Source: Aphis gossypii
Taxonomy: Eukaryota; Arthropoda; Insecta; Hemiptera; Aphididae
NCBI RefSeq assembly: GCF_020184175.1
Contig: NC_065532.1
Coordinates: 8,060,001 to 8,124,000, forward strand
Direction: 5' to 3'
DNA: 64,000 nt
Under the pieces are notes generated by a model. The model was not told where the DNA came from and did no database searches. It was given only the letters and a program-made list of their open reading frames with translations. Each line of letters begins with the position of its first letter. Within the stretch, counting starts at the first letter, position 1. The translations under genes were made by a program, and so were the position numbers. This document shows, one piece after another, positions 15,201 to 28,432 of the stretch.

Positions 15201-18200
15201 TATAGTGTATACTGTATATTATAAGGAATGAGTTACTGCAAATTATCCTAGCAATGATCTTATAAAAGGAGTATTATTAAAACTACTTCTATCCGGATAT
15301 ACGAAACCGGATGAGGATCATTATATACCTACTGAATAAATCTTTCTAAGTCTACATAAAGGTACATTATTGTTTTTAATTTACCTTCGTTCTTGTTATT
15401 TGCCAAAAAAAAAAATTGTTTTATTTATTTCCCAAAAATATAATGTCTGTTATTTATTCATTTTTTTTTATCTTTGTTAATAAAATACAATGTTTATATG
15501 TGTGTACGCGATTCACCGTCAAGTATATCACACTGATGATTTTGAAACTCAGTACATAGGTAATCCTATATATACGAGATCAACAATAGTTGTAAGTAAA
15601 AGCACTAAGCTACCCCATCTACGAATCTCCATCCCAAGAATATGTGGCTCGAAGCAAAATTTTTAAATTTTTCATTTAAAAAATTGACTCAACTGAATTT
15701 TTTGAAAAACTATAGTTTTTTTTATATATATTATTAGGTACCATAAGTCAAAATAAAATTATTATTAAATTTAAATAGAATTTTAAGCCTGTATTTTATA
15801 TTTGGTTAAAAGTTAAAATAATCCAAAGGTTTGACACACTACCGCGTGTAAAAATCTGCGTAGTTGACATTTAATGGAATTTAAGAATGGCTAAATTATC
15901 AAGAATTTAATTCGTCGTGGGAAACACCATGCGGGATTGGTTAATGGCGTTGGTGCATAGTAATTATTATTCTACGTATATATTAATATACTATGCAAAT
16001 TATAACTCTAACTTAATCGTTTTTATTTTTAGATAATTTAATACGTAAGAGAAATTATAAAGACGTAAATCATCCAAAAAAATTTCCTCGATCCATACTT
16101 CACTCATTATGGTGATTGACATTTTTCTAAGGAACTACTGTAAAACTAAATAAGTGTAAGTACAATTTATATAGAATCTATAAAGAAGCTATATTATACA
16201 ACATTTTAAGCATTAATTATCTTAGCACCTCCAAAAATTGTATACAAAAATATTAATGGAAAAACACGTGCAACAGAAAATGTTATAATATAGCATGAGT
16301 AAAACCCATTATCATTACGCCATAAACTGTAACTTTGTCACCCCGCTCGGAACCTAAATTATAAGTGCATAAAAATAATTCGGAATTCTTTAGATCTTAC
16401 AATAAAATCATACGACATACATCATAATATATAAAAAGGAATTGTTCTTATTTGTTCATTTTTTTGAGAATCGTATTTTTATGTCCTCTTTATACCAACA
16501 AACGAAACGTTCTTTATCCCGTTTTTAGAAAACTCGTTATTTCTATAATATTATAATTGCATAAAAGAAAAACACCTGTTTATTTATTTTTATAGTTTTT
16601 ATATAACGAGTATCCAGTGCCAATGTATAGTATTGTCAGCAATATGAGCATAAAATATTAATATAATGAACATCCACAAGCAAACATTATATCTCAAAAA
16701 TATTTTTTTAATACAATAATAATTAATAATTTTTTAGAAATCTCTTTTGACTAGTTCAGATAACCAAAATGAATTTTACTGTTTCTTTCTAAATATGATC
16801 GCCTTATTTTGAAATATTATAATATACATACCTAGTCTCTAGGCGGATCACACTCACAAAACGTTTTTCGATATTATAGATAATATAATATTTACCCTGT
16901 ATAATAATTTGAGTTTAGGTTAGTTTGAGTAAACGATATAGAATCGAAGAAGTGCACGCAGGTGAGTACTAAAAAAACCAAAACGTCGATAACCCCTTAG
17001 GTTAAAAATCAAATCGATCGGAAAATCGATTGTTTGTATACCTACCTATTTTATACATAACCTTCCAATATTCCTTATAGAATTTATTATGAAAATGCTT
17101 ATTTTAAAATACACACACGCAAGGGTTTAAGGAAAACCAAGAAAAACCTGCTATACACTGGTTTATTACGATAAAAATTCCAAGAAACAAAAATTACTAC
17201 TTTACTTTGATATTATTATCTCGAGTATTCGTATGAAAAGTAGTATAAATAACTCTTAAAAATTAAGCTCACACGTATGTTACCATAGATAAATAAATAT
17301 AAATCTCCTCGAAATAATATGAATAATAAATATGATCGGCGTAATTCGTTGTTTATGACTGCAAACAATAGTTTTCCAGACCCTATACACAGACATATCC
17401 GATAATATGTTGTGTACCTATACATATACAAAAAGTATAAGTAATCACACTGTGTACCTACGTATAAATAATATATATATTAGTTCAATTGAAAGTGTCA
17501 AGTGACGGAATATTAAATATAGACTAATTTTACTAACACAAGTTACTTTACTATACGATTATTATATCAAAGTATAGTGGTTAACCTTACATAATATGCA
17601 TTCAGTTATTGTAAATATTTTAAAAATAAATAGAATAGAGTCATTGCATTAAGTCTTGTAAATAAAGTTTTATAATGTATATAGACATAAATAATATTTG
17701 ATATAATGCATTAATGTACACTATAATATAAAATGACACTTATATTAAAGTTACCTAATAATATTTACAGTACGACTACGAGTAATTTGTTAAGTACATT
17801 TTTTTTTCTAATAACGATTACAACTGATTCGTTTATTTTAAATAATTCTATTTTATTAGTAAATAAATAATTGTATATCAATTTTGAAATTTTATAGCAT
17901 CTTATTGATTAATCCAGAGAGACAAGAGAATGTGTTCGATCTTAGTTTAGTGTCACGTCATGAATATTAGGATATCATATGATATTTTATCAATCTGTAT
18001 TAAGGTGCACTCAGATTAGATTTAAATTCCTGTACAACACTTAAAAGTACTTAAAAACGGCGTGGCATTATAATTGCAGAATATAATATCAGTTCTTATT
18101 TATTCAACTAAACGATTGTCGATTCGACGTACATTAACGCGTGGCTAAATATAATAATATAGCTTTCCATCAAATCGGCGATCATTTAAATAGTACTTTA

Positions 18201-18848
18201 TCGCTATAACTTAACTCGCAAATAAGTAGACAAGTAGTATTTTTTTTTTAATATTTTGTATTTATGGCAAATCGATTTTCCATCTAATAATGACAGACTG
18301 CTTACCAATACATATATTATTTACAGATATCGTGTTCAAAAATTAAAACCACGTAAAATATAATAATCACATGGATACAATATTTGAAGGTACACAACTA
18401 ATATACTTTATCAAATGGTTTATAATGATTGAATTTTTGCTTAAAGCAAATATATCTTCAAAAATTATTTTTATTAGAAAAATCGCACTACATTTTTTAC
18501 AATATTTGCCATTTCGGGGGCTTAAAATTATTAATATTTCAAAACGTTTAGATTAGAATAGCTGCTAAGCATTTGATAAGATATAGGTAATATTATACAT
18601 TTATCCAATCACAACGCGTTGAGAAAAAAATTATCAATAATATCCGTAGTTGAATCACACTTAGTCACTTTAAATCAATATCAATAAAATATAATATTAA
18701 TTGGTACTCATAACAGTACAACATTAGATCACGCAGTATAGTTTGTAAAATAAAAGTCTGTTGAAGTTAAAAAAATTTGAAAACAAATTTTAAAGTTTTC
18801 TTTATTAAAAAATTGTTATTGTTACTGACCTGAAGCATTTGAGATCAT
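6254..18848 (-). CDS. ATP8B: ATP8B-type P4-ATPase, phospholipid-transporting flippase (22 coding exons)
   Basis: Class-1 P4-ATPase. The family moves aminophospholipids or phosphatidylcholine from the outer to the inner membrane leaflet, usually with a CDC50 partner. Coding exons in transcript order: 18848-18830, 14679-14621, 14526-14314, 13263-13058, 12429-12283, 12036-11862, 11734-11523, 11431-11269, 10826-10734, 10627-10541, 10434-10257, 9934-9633, 9564-9393, 9306-9202, 8867-8681, 8028-7901, 7819-7467, 7403-7178, 7108-7005, 6923-6792, 6672-6530, 6449-6254. All junctions are GT-AG and in phase, giving exactly 1200 codons (1199 aa), the normal family length. Landmarks: actuator DGET at 165-168, flippase-type PISL in M4 at 338-341, DKTGT with phosphorylated Asp391, nucleotide-domain KGAD at 592-595, TGDK at 706-709, hinge GDGAND at 848-853, then the C-terminal membrane segments. 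The tail ...RSGYAFAHQEGFG is typical of ATP8B1/8B2 rather than ATP8A. No catalytic residue is missing. The assignment to ATP8B over ATP8A is from remembered family sequences, not a search. Confidence 0.95.
13926..14134. mobile_element. hAT-type non-autonomous element (MITE), 209 bp, with 8-bp target duplication
   Basis: The ends are perfect 14-bp terminal inverted repeats, CAGCGTTTCCCAAA and TTTGGGAAACGCTG. They are flanked by an exact 8-bp direct repeat, CGGTAGAG, at 13918-13925 and 14135-14142. An 8-bp duplication and CAG-starting inverted repeats are hallmarks of hAT transposons. The interior carries CGGACCCC/GAACCCC words and no coding capacity. The element sits in the flippase intron between the exons at 13263 and 14314, clear of both splice sites. 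Confidence 0.9.
14680..18829. other. Long first intron of the ATP8B flippase
   Basis: About 4.15 kb of AT-rich DNA between the predicted first coding exon and the second. I see no coding exon, RNA gene or intact mobile element in it. The short open frames on either strand (for example 17216-17431) have no recognisable protein features. Confidence 0.5.
18830..18848 (-). other. ATP8B: Predicted first coding exon of the ATP8B flippase (19 nt)
   Basis: The next exon (14679-14621) starts in phase 1, so a short upstream coding exon is required. At 18848 an ATG opens a six-codon frame (M-I-S-N-A-S) ending in a G followed by a good donor, GTCAGT. Joined to the 14679 acceptor it reads MISNAS-EKERFIKAND, which leads naturally into the conserved P4-ATPase N-terminus. 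It lies directly below a CpG-rich promoter-like stretch. Another ATG 12 nt upstream (18860-18858) is in the wrong frame relative to the splice. The 4.15-kb intron makes this less certain than the other exons. Confidence 0.6.
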
Positions 18849-19060
18849 TCCGTAGTCTCATTGAGGTGTTTTACGTCCACAGCACGCGTACTCACTGGAG
18901 GCCCACTGAAGAGGAACTGTCACGCTCCCGAGCGTAGTTCACATGAAGGAGGGGGAGCGTTTGACAAAAAAAATACCCTTACCGTTCCTATATCTCGGCG
19001 CCCCACCCAACCCCGCCACACGATAAACCGTCGTAACCACACATTACTGTTTTAATATCT
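18849..19060 (-). promoter_or_regulatory. CpG-rich promoter / 5' UTR of the ATP8B flippase
   Basis: This is a short island, visibly richer in G, C and CpG than the AT-rich DNA on either side, ending at the predicted start codon of the flippase gene. On the minus strand it holds a second donor-like site (CCA|GTGAGTACG, near 18891) and a TCAGT-type initiator-like word. These fit one or more transcription starts and perhaps an alternative untranslated first exon. Short open frames across it are not convincing as proteins. Confidence 0.5.
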
Positions 19061-19839
19061 GCTGCAGAAATATAAATAATATTAAAAAACACACTATTCC
19101 GCATGTTGTTAATATTTTTTTTGTCAAATATAAATATATTTTATATGCTGGTCACAAACTTTCAAATATAACACGCGTATTTTTTACATATATATACGTT
19201 ATGAAAATCAATCGACGGGTAACTAAATGAAACAATTTTACACGCGATGTCAATTATACGCATTCGTTCTATTTTGTAAATTTTTGGATAATCTTCATTG
19301 AATATTGTACAAACAGGTTCGCAGGTTTTTAATTTCGATTTTCGATGGAACAAGACGTTAAAATGTGGCGATTATATTTAACTTTATTCATGTTTTGCGC
19401 AAATAATATTATTATGCATACATATTATAATATATTATTTAGGGTAAAACGGGGTCAACAACATAAAGTGATAAAAAAAAGGAGGGTTGAAAATGAAAAA
19501 TAAATTAATATATGTAAACATACAAATCAAAATTAAAACTAATTACAGCGCAAGTGCAAGGGGTGTATTTTATGTCTTTGTTTTTCAATTTTTATAAGAC
19601 GAACAATTTTATCAAGATTTTGCTCTTTTGTTTCTATTTAAATTGTTTTGAACAACATTTTACTTTTATTTTTACAGAATATATTAGGTATATAGTTTTC
19701 AAACACGGTTAAGCTCTCAAGTTATTGGTGCATATTCAAATCAGCTTTCTTTCTAATTCTAATAATAATTTTTAAAACTTAGTCTAAATAGGCTATTTGT
19801 TTTTAATAATTTGGAAATTGAATCACAATTACTTATTAT

Positions 19840-20470
19840 AAAGCTCGGATTTTAAAGCAACTAAAAAAGCACACGATTGTTTTAAAAAGCAAAAAAGAAG
19901 GAAGTTTATTTATTTTTAAAAAAAGCCGGACCAAAAATTAACATTAATTAGTTATAAAAATGAATTTGAATTAAAAAAAAAAGAATTAACTACCGTGTAT
20001 TTCCCCTAATTTGCAGTAGTAAAACTGACTCTATTGTCCGATAGAATATCTAACAATTAACATAGAAAACAAACTCTCTATACAAAAGGTTTCAAATAAC
20101 AACACTAAATCTTAAATTTTGAAATGGTCGATATCAATGTTACAAGCATATGACCGTATACGGCGTAGGTACTGCAGACTATAATAAACAAGCCGATATA
20201 ACCATATTTTAGTCCACATTCTGGATTTTACATTTCTTAATTTTAGTTTTTTATTATTACTATAGTAGCATAATAAACATATGAAAATTCTACATCTGAA
20301 ATAACTGTAAAAAGTTACAAAAAAAGCATTTACATAAAAAAAAAAACCGAAAAAAGCAAAAATAAATCGGTTTAATTGGAATCGAAATGACGTGAAACGA
20401 ATCTATGTATAAAAATTAGATTTCTATCTCATATATAAAAAAGAAGCATATGCTTTAATAACCGAGCCCT
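19840..20470. mobile_element. hAT-like MITE, about 631 bp
   Basis: An exact 8-bp direct repeat, ACTTATTA, occurs at 19831-19838 and 20471-20478. Between the copies the ends are imperfect inverted repeats: the left has GCTCGGATTTTAAAGCA and the right, inverted, GCTCGGTTATTAAAGCA. AAAAAGC-type words recur several times inside both flanks, like the subterminal repeats of hAT elements. One extra base separates the left duplication from the repeat, so the boundary is approximate. There is no coding capacity. Confidence 0.65.
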
Positions 20471-23400
20471 ACTTATTACGTCTTATTAGTAATAACTTTC
20501 TACTTCGCACACATTAAACATGCAATATTGTTCAGTTCGTATAAAGCAATTATAGGACCGAATCGGTAATTCTTAGAATTCAAAAATGTTAATGTTTACA
20601 AACACATGTTGTCATAAATTTCCATCAAAAGAATTAATCATTTTTTGTATTATATAGCTATTATTATTTAATATATTTAAAGTATATATAAGTATTTAGT
20701 ATATATATTTTCTAAATTTAATTTTGTTATTAAGAACCCATAAGGCCTTACACAATTATTAATTAAATATTAATAAATAAATTACATTAATATAATACAT
20801 ATTATGAGTTTTTTGACAATTATTTATGTACATATTTTGGTTATATAAATACATATAAATCCAAGCCCTTATTGTACGTTTATTCTGCAAAGTTTAATAA
20901 ATAAATAATTAATGATTATGTAATAAAAGAAACGGATTAAATCTACCTTTCAATGGTATATTAATTTTAATAACAAGTTTCAATTCAAATAGTCGATGGT
21001 CGTATATTCATGATTTTATCCGATTTTTCGATGTTTTTTTTTTGCATTTTTTCTGTTCCAAATAATAAAATACAAAATCTATAATTTGACCATCAAAAAA
21101 ACACGATCGTAAATCAAGATAGGTAGGTACGCTTTTAAAAATACCAACTTGCGTTCAAAGAAAGATGTTGTTTATGTGAATTTGAAATGCTCAAAAAAAA
21201 TTAGGTCATCCAAAAAACAAAATTAAATTTTAAATTTGTTAGTTCTATCGAAATCTGTTTCTTAGTCACACAATCATATAATACTACCCATATAATACAA
21301 AAAACCTCGTGTTCAAACGTATGAGATAAAATATAGGCATTCATGTGACACATTATTATATAAGTATGCATCATACGTGTGTAAACATATGAAAATACTG
21401 TAGACTGTAGTAAGTACTTAGAAGTATACATGAAGTTTGAACAACCTATTTCCGCAGAAGACAATATATTATCATTATTCATTAATATCGGAACTGATGA
21501 TATCATCGGCGGCGACGGCGATCACGGATGTGCGCCAATACTATATTATTACAATACACGTTACACATTATTCCTATAAACACAAAAATATACAATTCAG
21601 CAAAAATATTCTATGTTTCTGTAGAAATATGATATACCTAATATTGACATATTATTATTATTATTATTATTGCATTCGTACATTTGTACGAAAATACAGT
21701 AAACATTAATACGTGGATAATACGTTTTGTAGTCATCCGATATGTACAATAATAATAACACCATAAAACAACGAGTTTAAAAAAAATGTGGCATAAGGTA
21801 GTAGATACTTGCACATCGAACACAAAACGTCATACTTGCGTCATAATAATAAGAATCCGTTACGATTAAGTCTCGAGAGCATCAACATCCTTCACGAAAG
21901 CCTGCTGCGATTATTTATTTGTCGTGCGAGATGTTAGCGATTTATCTCCCTAACCATCAGGCAGATAACAAAAAAAACATACATGGTCTTATCTATTTAC
22001 ATGCTTAATGCTTAATGCATATACCTAGCATAATGGGAACGTCGTCGTTATGATCTTATTTTAAATACGTAAACACGAGTAAGTAAAACTTTATTATCAA
22101 GAACATATCAACATTTAATTCAAAATAATTTAATAAAATTAAGAAATACTTTTCTAAATAGGTAATACAAAAAAAAAAAAATAAAGAAAAACATGAATTT
22201 TTAGCAAAAACAGTATTTGACAATATCATATAACCATACATACTAGGAATTTTTATTGAATATTTATATTTTAATTTTCTGAAACTTAAAAATATAACTC
22301 GTGTGTACTTGAAACTTTTTACTTATATTATTCATATTATTGTGACATATTGTGACACACGGTGATATTTTCAAATGCATTGTTTTTGGTAAAAGTTTAT
22401 TAAGCTTAATGTATTACGAGTAGGTACTATTAATTAAATAAATATTTCTTTAAGAGAAATTTAAACTTATCTTGAAATTATATTATTACTTAAGTAATAT
22501 ATACTAATATGGTCAATCTGATTTAAAGATTAAATCTTAAAGACAATATGTCTTTACCTACTCAAAATCATTTTTCGTATACAATGATTTATCATTATTC
22601 ATTAAATTTAAATTTAATACACACATAATAGTGACATACTTCACAGTAACTTTCTGTCATTTTATAAAATTAAAGGTATTTTATTATAGGTATATATTAT
22701 ACATTGATGTTAATTAAAAATTTTATAATTTTTCAGCTACAAAATAATTTGAAAATATATGTGAATATGGCCGAATTTATCCAACTCCATAATATGATAC
22801 TAAAAAACAAATGTTTTTGTTATTGATAAAATTATCAATGTGTTTTCAGTATTTTTAAATTACAATAAAAACAAATAATAAAGTGAAATAATTAATTAAA
22901 TTTTCAAGTTTTTTAAGTTTCCCTAAAATGTTTTTATGCATACTTAAAAAAATACAAAAACATCAAAACATTCATCTAGCTGCCCCGCTCAGCATTAATA
23001 AATATACCGACATCATAGCTTAAAAATATATATAACTTGGTAAATAAATCAATAAAGTTAAAACGAATTTCTAATTGATTGAAACTAAGCGCAGATTATC
23101 ACGACGATACAAGTAAAATTGTAAAAAAAGTATAACCCTTCGCGATTCCCTCCCCTAAGATACATGTCTTAAGATATTTCTATCAGAAAAATTTAGTACC
23201 GCAGTTCTCGCATAGTATTATTATATACATGCGTATAATGTATAAATAATACATCACATCATCAAAATATAAGTTACGTATCAATAATCTATATTTTTAT
23301 ATTCATAAATCATTATGCGATGTAATGGCTAGATATATAACAGAAAACACGTATATGTGTCTTATATCTTATGTCAAAGGTCGTGTCTAGCACAACGAAT

Positions 23401-26106
23401 TAAAGCAGCACAGAAAAACTGACCGACGATATACGTGTAATAATAATTTATAAAATAGCACACGGTGACAGTCCGTCCTTGGCCTACCAAATAAGGGATG
23501 ACCGGCAGAGGTCTAGTACAGCGCTTATTTAATAATTCAAAAATGTTGTGTTTTTTTTTTGTCAATGACCGTTTTTTACATTAATTTCCACACGCCTAAT
23601 TGATTTTTCTCCCCTTTTTTATGTTGACATTATGTCTCACTGTACCGGTGTACACATATATGACATATAAAGTATAATATATATACAAGTATTTTATTTG
23701 ATTGTGTGTAGGTAAATCAAATATATATAAGTACTAATTGGGGCGGCGCGTCTGTATATTATAATTATTGTCATCGAATTAACCAAATTGCTTTTTGACA
23801 TAAATCAAAAATAATTATATACGACAAGTGTGATTTTAGATTTAGAACGGTTGTAAGTTTTTTCTTGGTCTGAAGTCACCATTAGGAGCAGCAGAAATGC
23901 TTTAAAATTTCAATCTTCAACTTTAAGGACAGTTTCTAGCTAAACATTTAATCTAATATTGGTACTTCATAAGTAAACCTAGACTTCATTAAGTCAAAAA
24001 TAAAAAATTCAAAAAATTTTTCAAAATAATTGGGGAATAAAAAATAATAATTGAAAACGAAAATATTTACACAAAGCTCATTAATGATAAAATCAGTTTT
24101 CATATTTTGTTGTAATTCAAAAATGGTTAACCATATAAACACCATGAATATTCTAGTTTATATATATTGTATGTGTGTGTGTGTTAATAAAACAATTATT
24201 ATATTAACCACAGTAAAAAAGCTTGAAAAAAAAATAAAAGTTACACTCATCTCTTTATTGTAATATATTATTATATATACTTAGGAAAAGTCGGTTAAAA
24301 TAACTGCAAGTTATAACTTATAACTTATAGGTATTTAAAGTTTATATAAATGAATGGTGTGGATATAGGGTCACGCCGCAAAATGTTGGTCTACTACTCC
24401 GTTTACCAAAACTTTAAATATTTATAGTTCAAATTAATTAAACTATACTCGTCTGAATTTCGATTTTTTATATCGAAATACTTCGAAAAATATTCTGCTT
24501 TGAAATATGAAATTAAAAATATATGTTGTCATTCAAAAAATTAAAAAACTTAAATAATTATAATTATAAAAATATTTTAAAAATTTGTTTTATTTTGACC
24601 GAAAACTATGTAAACAAATATTCCCAAAAAAGTAATAATTTTTAAAATAATAAGTGTTGTTTAATTGAAAAATAACCCAGTGTACAAGGTAACTTGCTGA
24701 CATTTAGCACGAAGTCCAAATCTCTGGCCGATTGTCCTATCTATATATTGTTAGTTATTATATTGCATTATTGCTATACTATTGTGTCCCAAAAAATATT
24801 TACCTACCTACCTAATATTATATATTGTATACTAATCAGAGCCATCTTTTAATTGGGCATAGGGAGAGGGGTGCTTAACCTCCTCAGTTCTCATCTGCAT
24901 AGGTATTTAATTCAACAATTTCGCAGATTTGAGCAATTTTTTTACCCGGCATCAAGGACATAATGTACATGCGACATTCCGATATTATTATTTTAAGTAT
25001 ATACCTACTTAAACTTTGAATAACAACGTATCACAGCAAAATAAATATACAGAATTAAAATTTAATTTGTTTATGTACCTAAGTGTACGATTAAATTATA
25101 GTTATTATTCATTAGAATTAAAGTATTGTCGTAATAAATGAAAAAATAATATTCAGAGATTTTGCATACCTGCACAAATACCTAGAGTCATCAGCATTCG
25201 CCATGTTGATTTATCTGTGTTGAGATGTATTGTTTTCAAAACTTCATATCAACAAATAACAATATGTATTATTGAATACATTTCTTTGTGCCAAATCATG
25301 ATTTAACGATACTATCGGTATTAACAAAATTAAGAAAAATTTAATAATTATTTTATTCGGTTAAAATGAAATAAAATAGAAAGATGTTTGAAGTATAATT
25401 AACCAAGGATAATTTATTAAGAATTCAAAACCGTTTTTGCCATGATATTGTACAATTATACCAAATTGATGGAAAAAAAAAACAAATAATAAGTTGGTAA
25501 TTTTATGCTCTTAACTTCGGTGGGGGGGGGTGCACTCTTATTTTTAACTTTTTTATTAACAACTCTGATATTATTATATACTATATTTTATATATTACCG
25601 TATTATTGTGTAGTGGCTGATTCACGAAGACTAACCCTATCATTTGAAACAGTGTGTGCGTGCGTGCGTGCGCGTGTTCGTAAGTACGTGTGTCGGTTAT
25701 TTAAATGAATGAGTTCGTTGATATATTATTATAATGAATATGTATATAGTGTATAACGCAATAAAGTCCGTCGACCGTTGGGGGACAAAATATGTCGAGA
25801 AACGACTATTTTCATATTTTTTTTCGCGTGATCGAAGGCCGATAACCGATAATGTAGGTACAAAATAAAATATAACAGCCGTCAACCGCCATATAATATA
25901 CATGTTAAATTGTGCCCCACTCGGGCTAAATTATTTTACTAAATATTAATTATCTATAATTATTATCATATTTGTTGCATACAATTTATTTAATTTAGTT
26001 ACAATTAAGATAGATAGGTGATAGTTTTGATCGACGAAAACAAATAATATTACGATATAGTATTATAAAGCTAGATATATGTGTTTAACTGCATAAGCAC
26101 CACAGT

Positions 26107-26136
26107 CCACAGACTATACATAAATATAGTCTGTGG
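26107..26136. repeat. Perfect 12-bp hairpin
   Basis: CCACAGACTATA, a 6-nt loop, then TATAGTCTGTGG. The hairpin is flanked on both sides by near-identical GCATAAGCA words. It may be a tiny foldback repeat or transposon relic. No function is implied. Confidence 0.6.
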
Positions 26137-28393
26137 CATAAGCATCGGTGTAATTATAGGTCATTGAACTTATATGGTAGGCGGGGGATAATCGATTTTT
26201 GATTTTTTTTTTTTTAATAATTAATAGATTTTTGAAAATCCCTATTTTAGTGTTATAAATATAAAACTGTTACCTAACAAATATTTTCATCGTACAAGTT
26301 TGGAAGAATCACTAAGTGATTTTGTTATCAAAATCGTCCAACTCATAAAGCTTTAGCATACTCCATTATTTATACACAATAAAAGTAGGCACCTACTACC
26401 TATACCTATAATAAACCACACGCGTGTTATTCTATTCACCAATAATTAATATAATACCTACTTCCTTTACAATCAACAAATTGTTTAAGCTTAGAATAAA
26501 AGTATTGTACTATAGGTATTATAGGTCTCGTGTATAATAAATGCTGGACATGATATGTTAGGTAAAGAATTGGTAATGAAGGCTGGTGGCATGTATTTTT
26601 AAAAATATTATAAATAGATTAAGACTACAATTTATTTCTATGAATTTCAAACTGCAGGTAAAATAGGTAGGTATCTATTGCATTGTAACTATGTCATTGT
26701 CGTAATGTTGTGAATAAACATTTTCAAGTATTATTTGCTATGGTAAGTATCAATTTAATATTTGTATAAACAGGTAGGTACAAAAGTTAATGTTCAAATA
26801 AATTTACTTTTTTTTTTTAAATTATAATTATAACAATCATTTTTTTTAACTTCAACTCAGTTTTTAAATAGGTATACCTAGCTCTGTTTTATATAGGTAT
26901 TAATCTAAAGAATTGATTACCCTTCTCTTTAAGTAAGTTTGTGGCTAGAAGGGGGTTATCGTTGGACGATGGTTATTAATTAGGTAACAATATTAATATT
27001 TAAATAATAATTACAAAAGACATAAGAAAAAAAGGAAAAAGATACAACATATATAAATACTAAAATGCAGGTAAAATGAAAAAACAAAAATACAGTCAAA
27101 TCATTCTTGGTGCTAGGTATTAACACCTTTTCAATAAGAGATATTTTTTTAATTTGCTTTAAACAACCCCAAACTGTGAATAAATCTAATTTCTCAAGGT
27201 AATTCATTGAATACAGATATAGCTTTATAACGGTAACAATTTGGATAAACAGAAGTATTTAGGTAAGCTAAACTCCATAAGAATATAAGATACTAGGTAT
27301 TCTAAAAGATAACCAACTGTATTATTGCAAAATATACATTTCTTATGGTGATCTAATACAGGATTAAACTCTTTGAACACATAAAAAATTTTTCTCAATC
27401 TTCTAATATTTAAACTAGCTTTCAAAAAGTTAACAGATTTTTAACAAAAACTTAAAATACTCTTATGGATAAACTAAGCTTCTTTTCAAAAATTTTTTTT
27501 AATGCCTACCAATTACTATGGTCTTTTGGTTACCCACATAACATGTATAATATTATGTTGTTTTTTCAAATTGCTATACCAATTTATTTTGTTTTCTAGA
27601 AAGATTTCAATTAATCTTACTATTATAAGATCAACAAGCAATTGTCGTAGAAAATTCATCAATTTAAATAATTTGAAATTTCTTTGAAAACAAAAAAAAA
27701 AAAAAAAAAAAGCTTAAGAGAAGATCAGATTTTATTATAATATTATGCATACTGCACAAATACTAAAATTTTAATAATTGTTCTTGATAAAAATTAAACA
27801 AACAGTTATTACAAATAAATATAATATTATCCAGTATCAATGCATTTATCATAGGATGAAATTAAATGACAGGTTAAGAAAATAAAATAAAATGCATTAC
27901 ATATATAAATGTAGGTATTTTATTTTTATACCTACTAATAAAATAACTGTCAAAAATAATCATAATATTAAAATATTAAAAATGTATTTGAAATGAATAA
28001 AAAAATATTTTATAATACATTTATATAAGCACATATAATATAAAAATGTATAAATTGAAAGGAATGAAACAATATAACAAACAATAATGAATTAAAAAAA
28101 TAAAATTTAAATGAGAAATTTTAATGTAAACAAAATTAATCACATGATAAAGTAATACTTAAAAGTTCAATTAAAAAATTACCTGATAATAAATAGTAAA
28201 ATATTTATTTCTTAAGGAAATATTAATATGATAGCTTTTTTAGCGCTTACAACATTATTAACACATTAATATATTCGGTGTGTGACAATACTACCGTCAT
28301 AGTTTTAAAAGATTTAAAACTTTTTAATACATTTTTTATACCTACAAATTAAAATTAAAAGTAGGATTTGTTGATGTTGGAGTAAATGCTATA

Positions 28394-28399
28394 TTTATT
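28394..28399 (-). terminator. Candidate poly(A) signal of GFAT
   Basis: AATAAA on the minus strand about 34 nt past the GFAT stop codon. The match is weak by itself in AT-rich DNA, and other hexamers lie further downstream. Confidence 0.3.
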
Positions 28400-28432
28400 G
28401 ATGTGGTAAACATAAATTGGAATAAATGGATT

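Larger units (their letters stand above)
19061..28393. other. Intergenic region between the flippase and GFAT genes
   Basis: About 9.3 kb separating the 5' end of the flippase gene from the 3' end of GFAT. Apart from the hAT-like element near 19.84-20.47 kb, a small hairpin at 26107-26136 and a GTGC microsatellite near 25653-25676, I see only AT-rich DNA. No open frame here looks like a gene. Confidence 0.55.

Noticed and set aside
19440..20000. A second inverted-repeat element suggested by AGGGTAAAACGGGGT and the inverse of ACCGTGTATTTCCCCTA
   Set aside because: The match is poor and the interval overlaps the better-supported hAT-like element.
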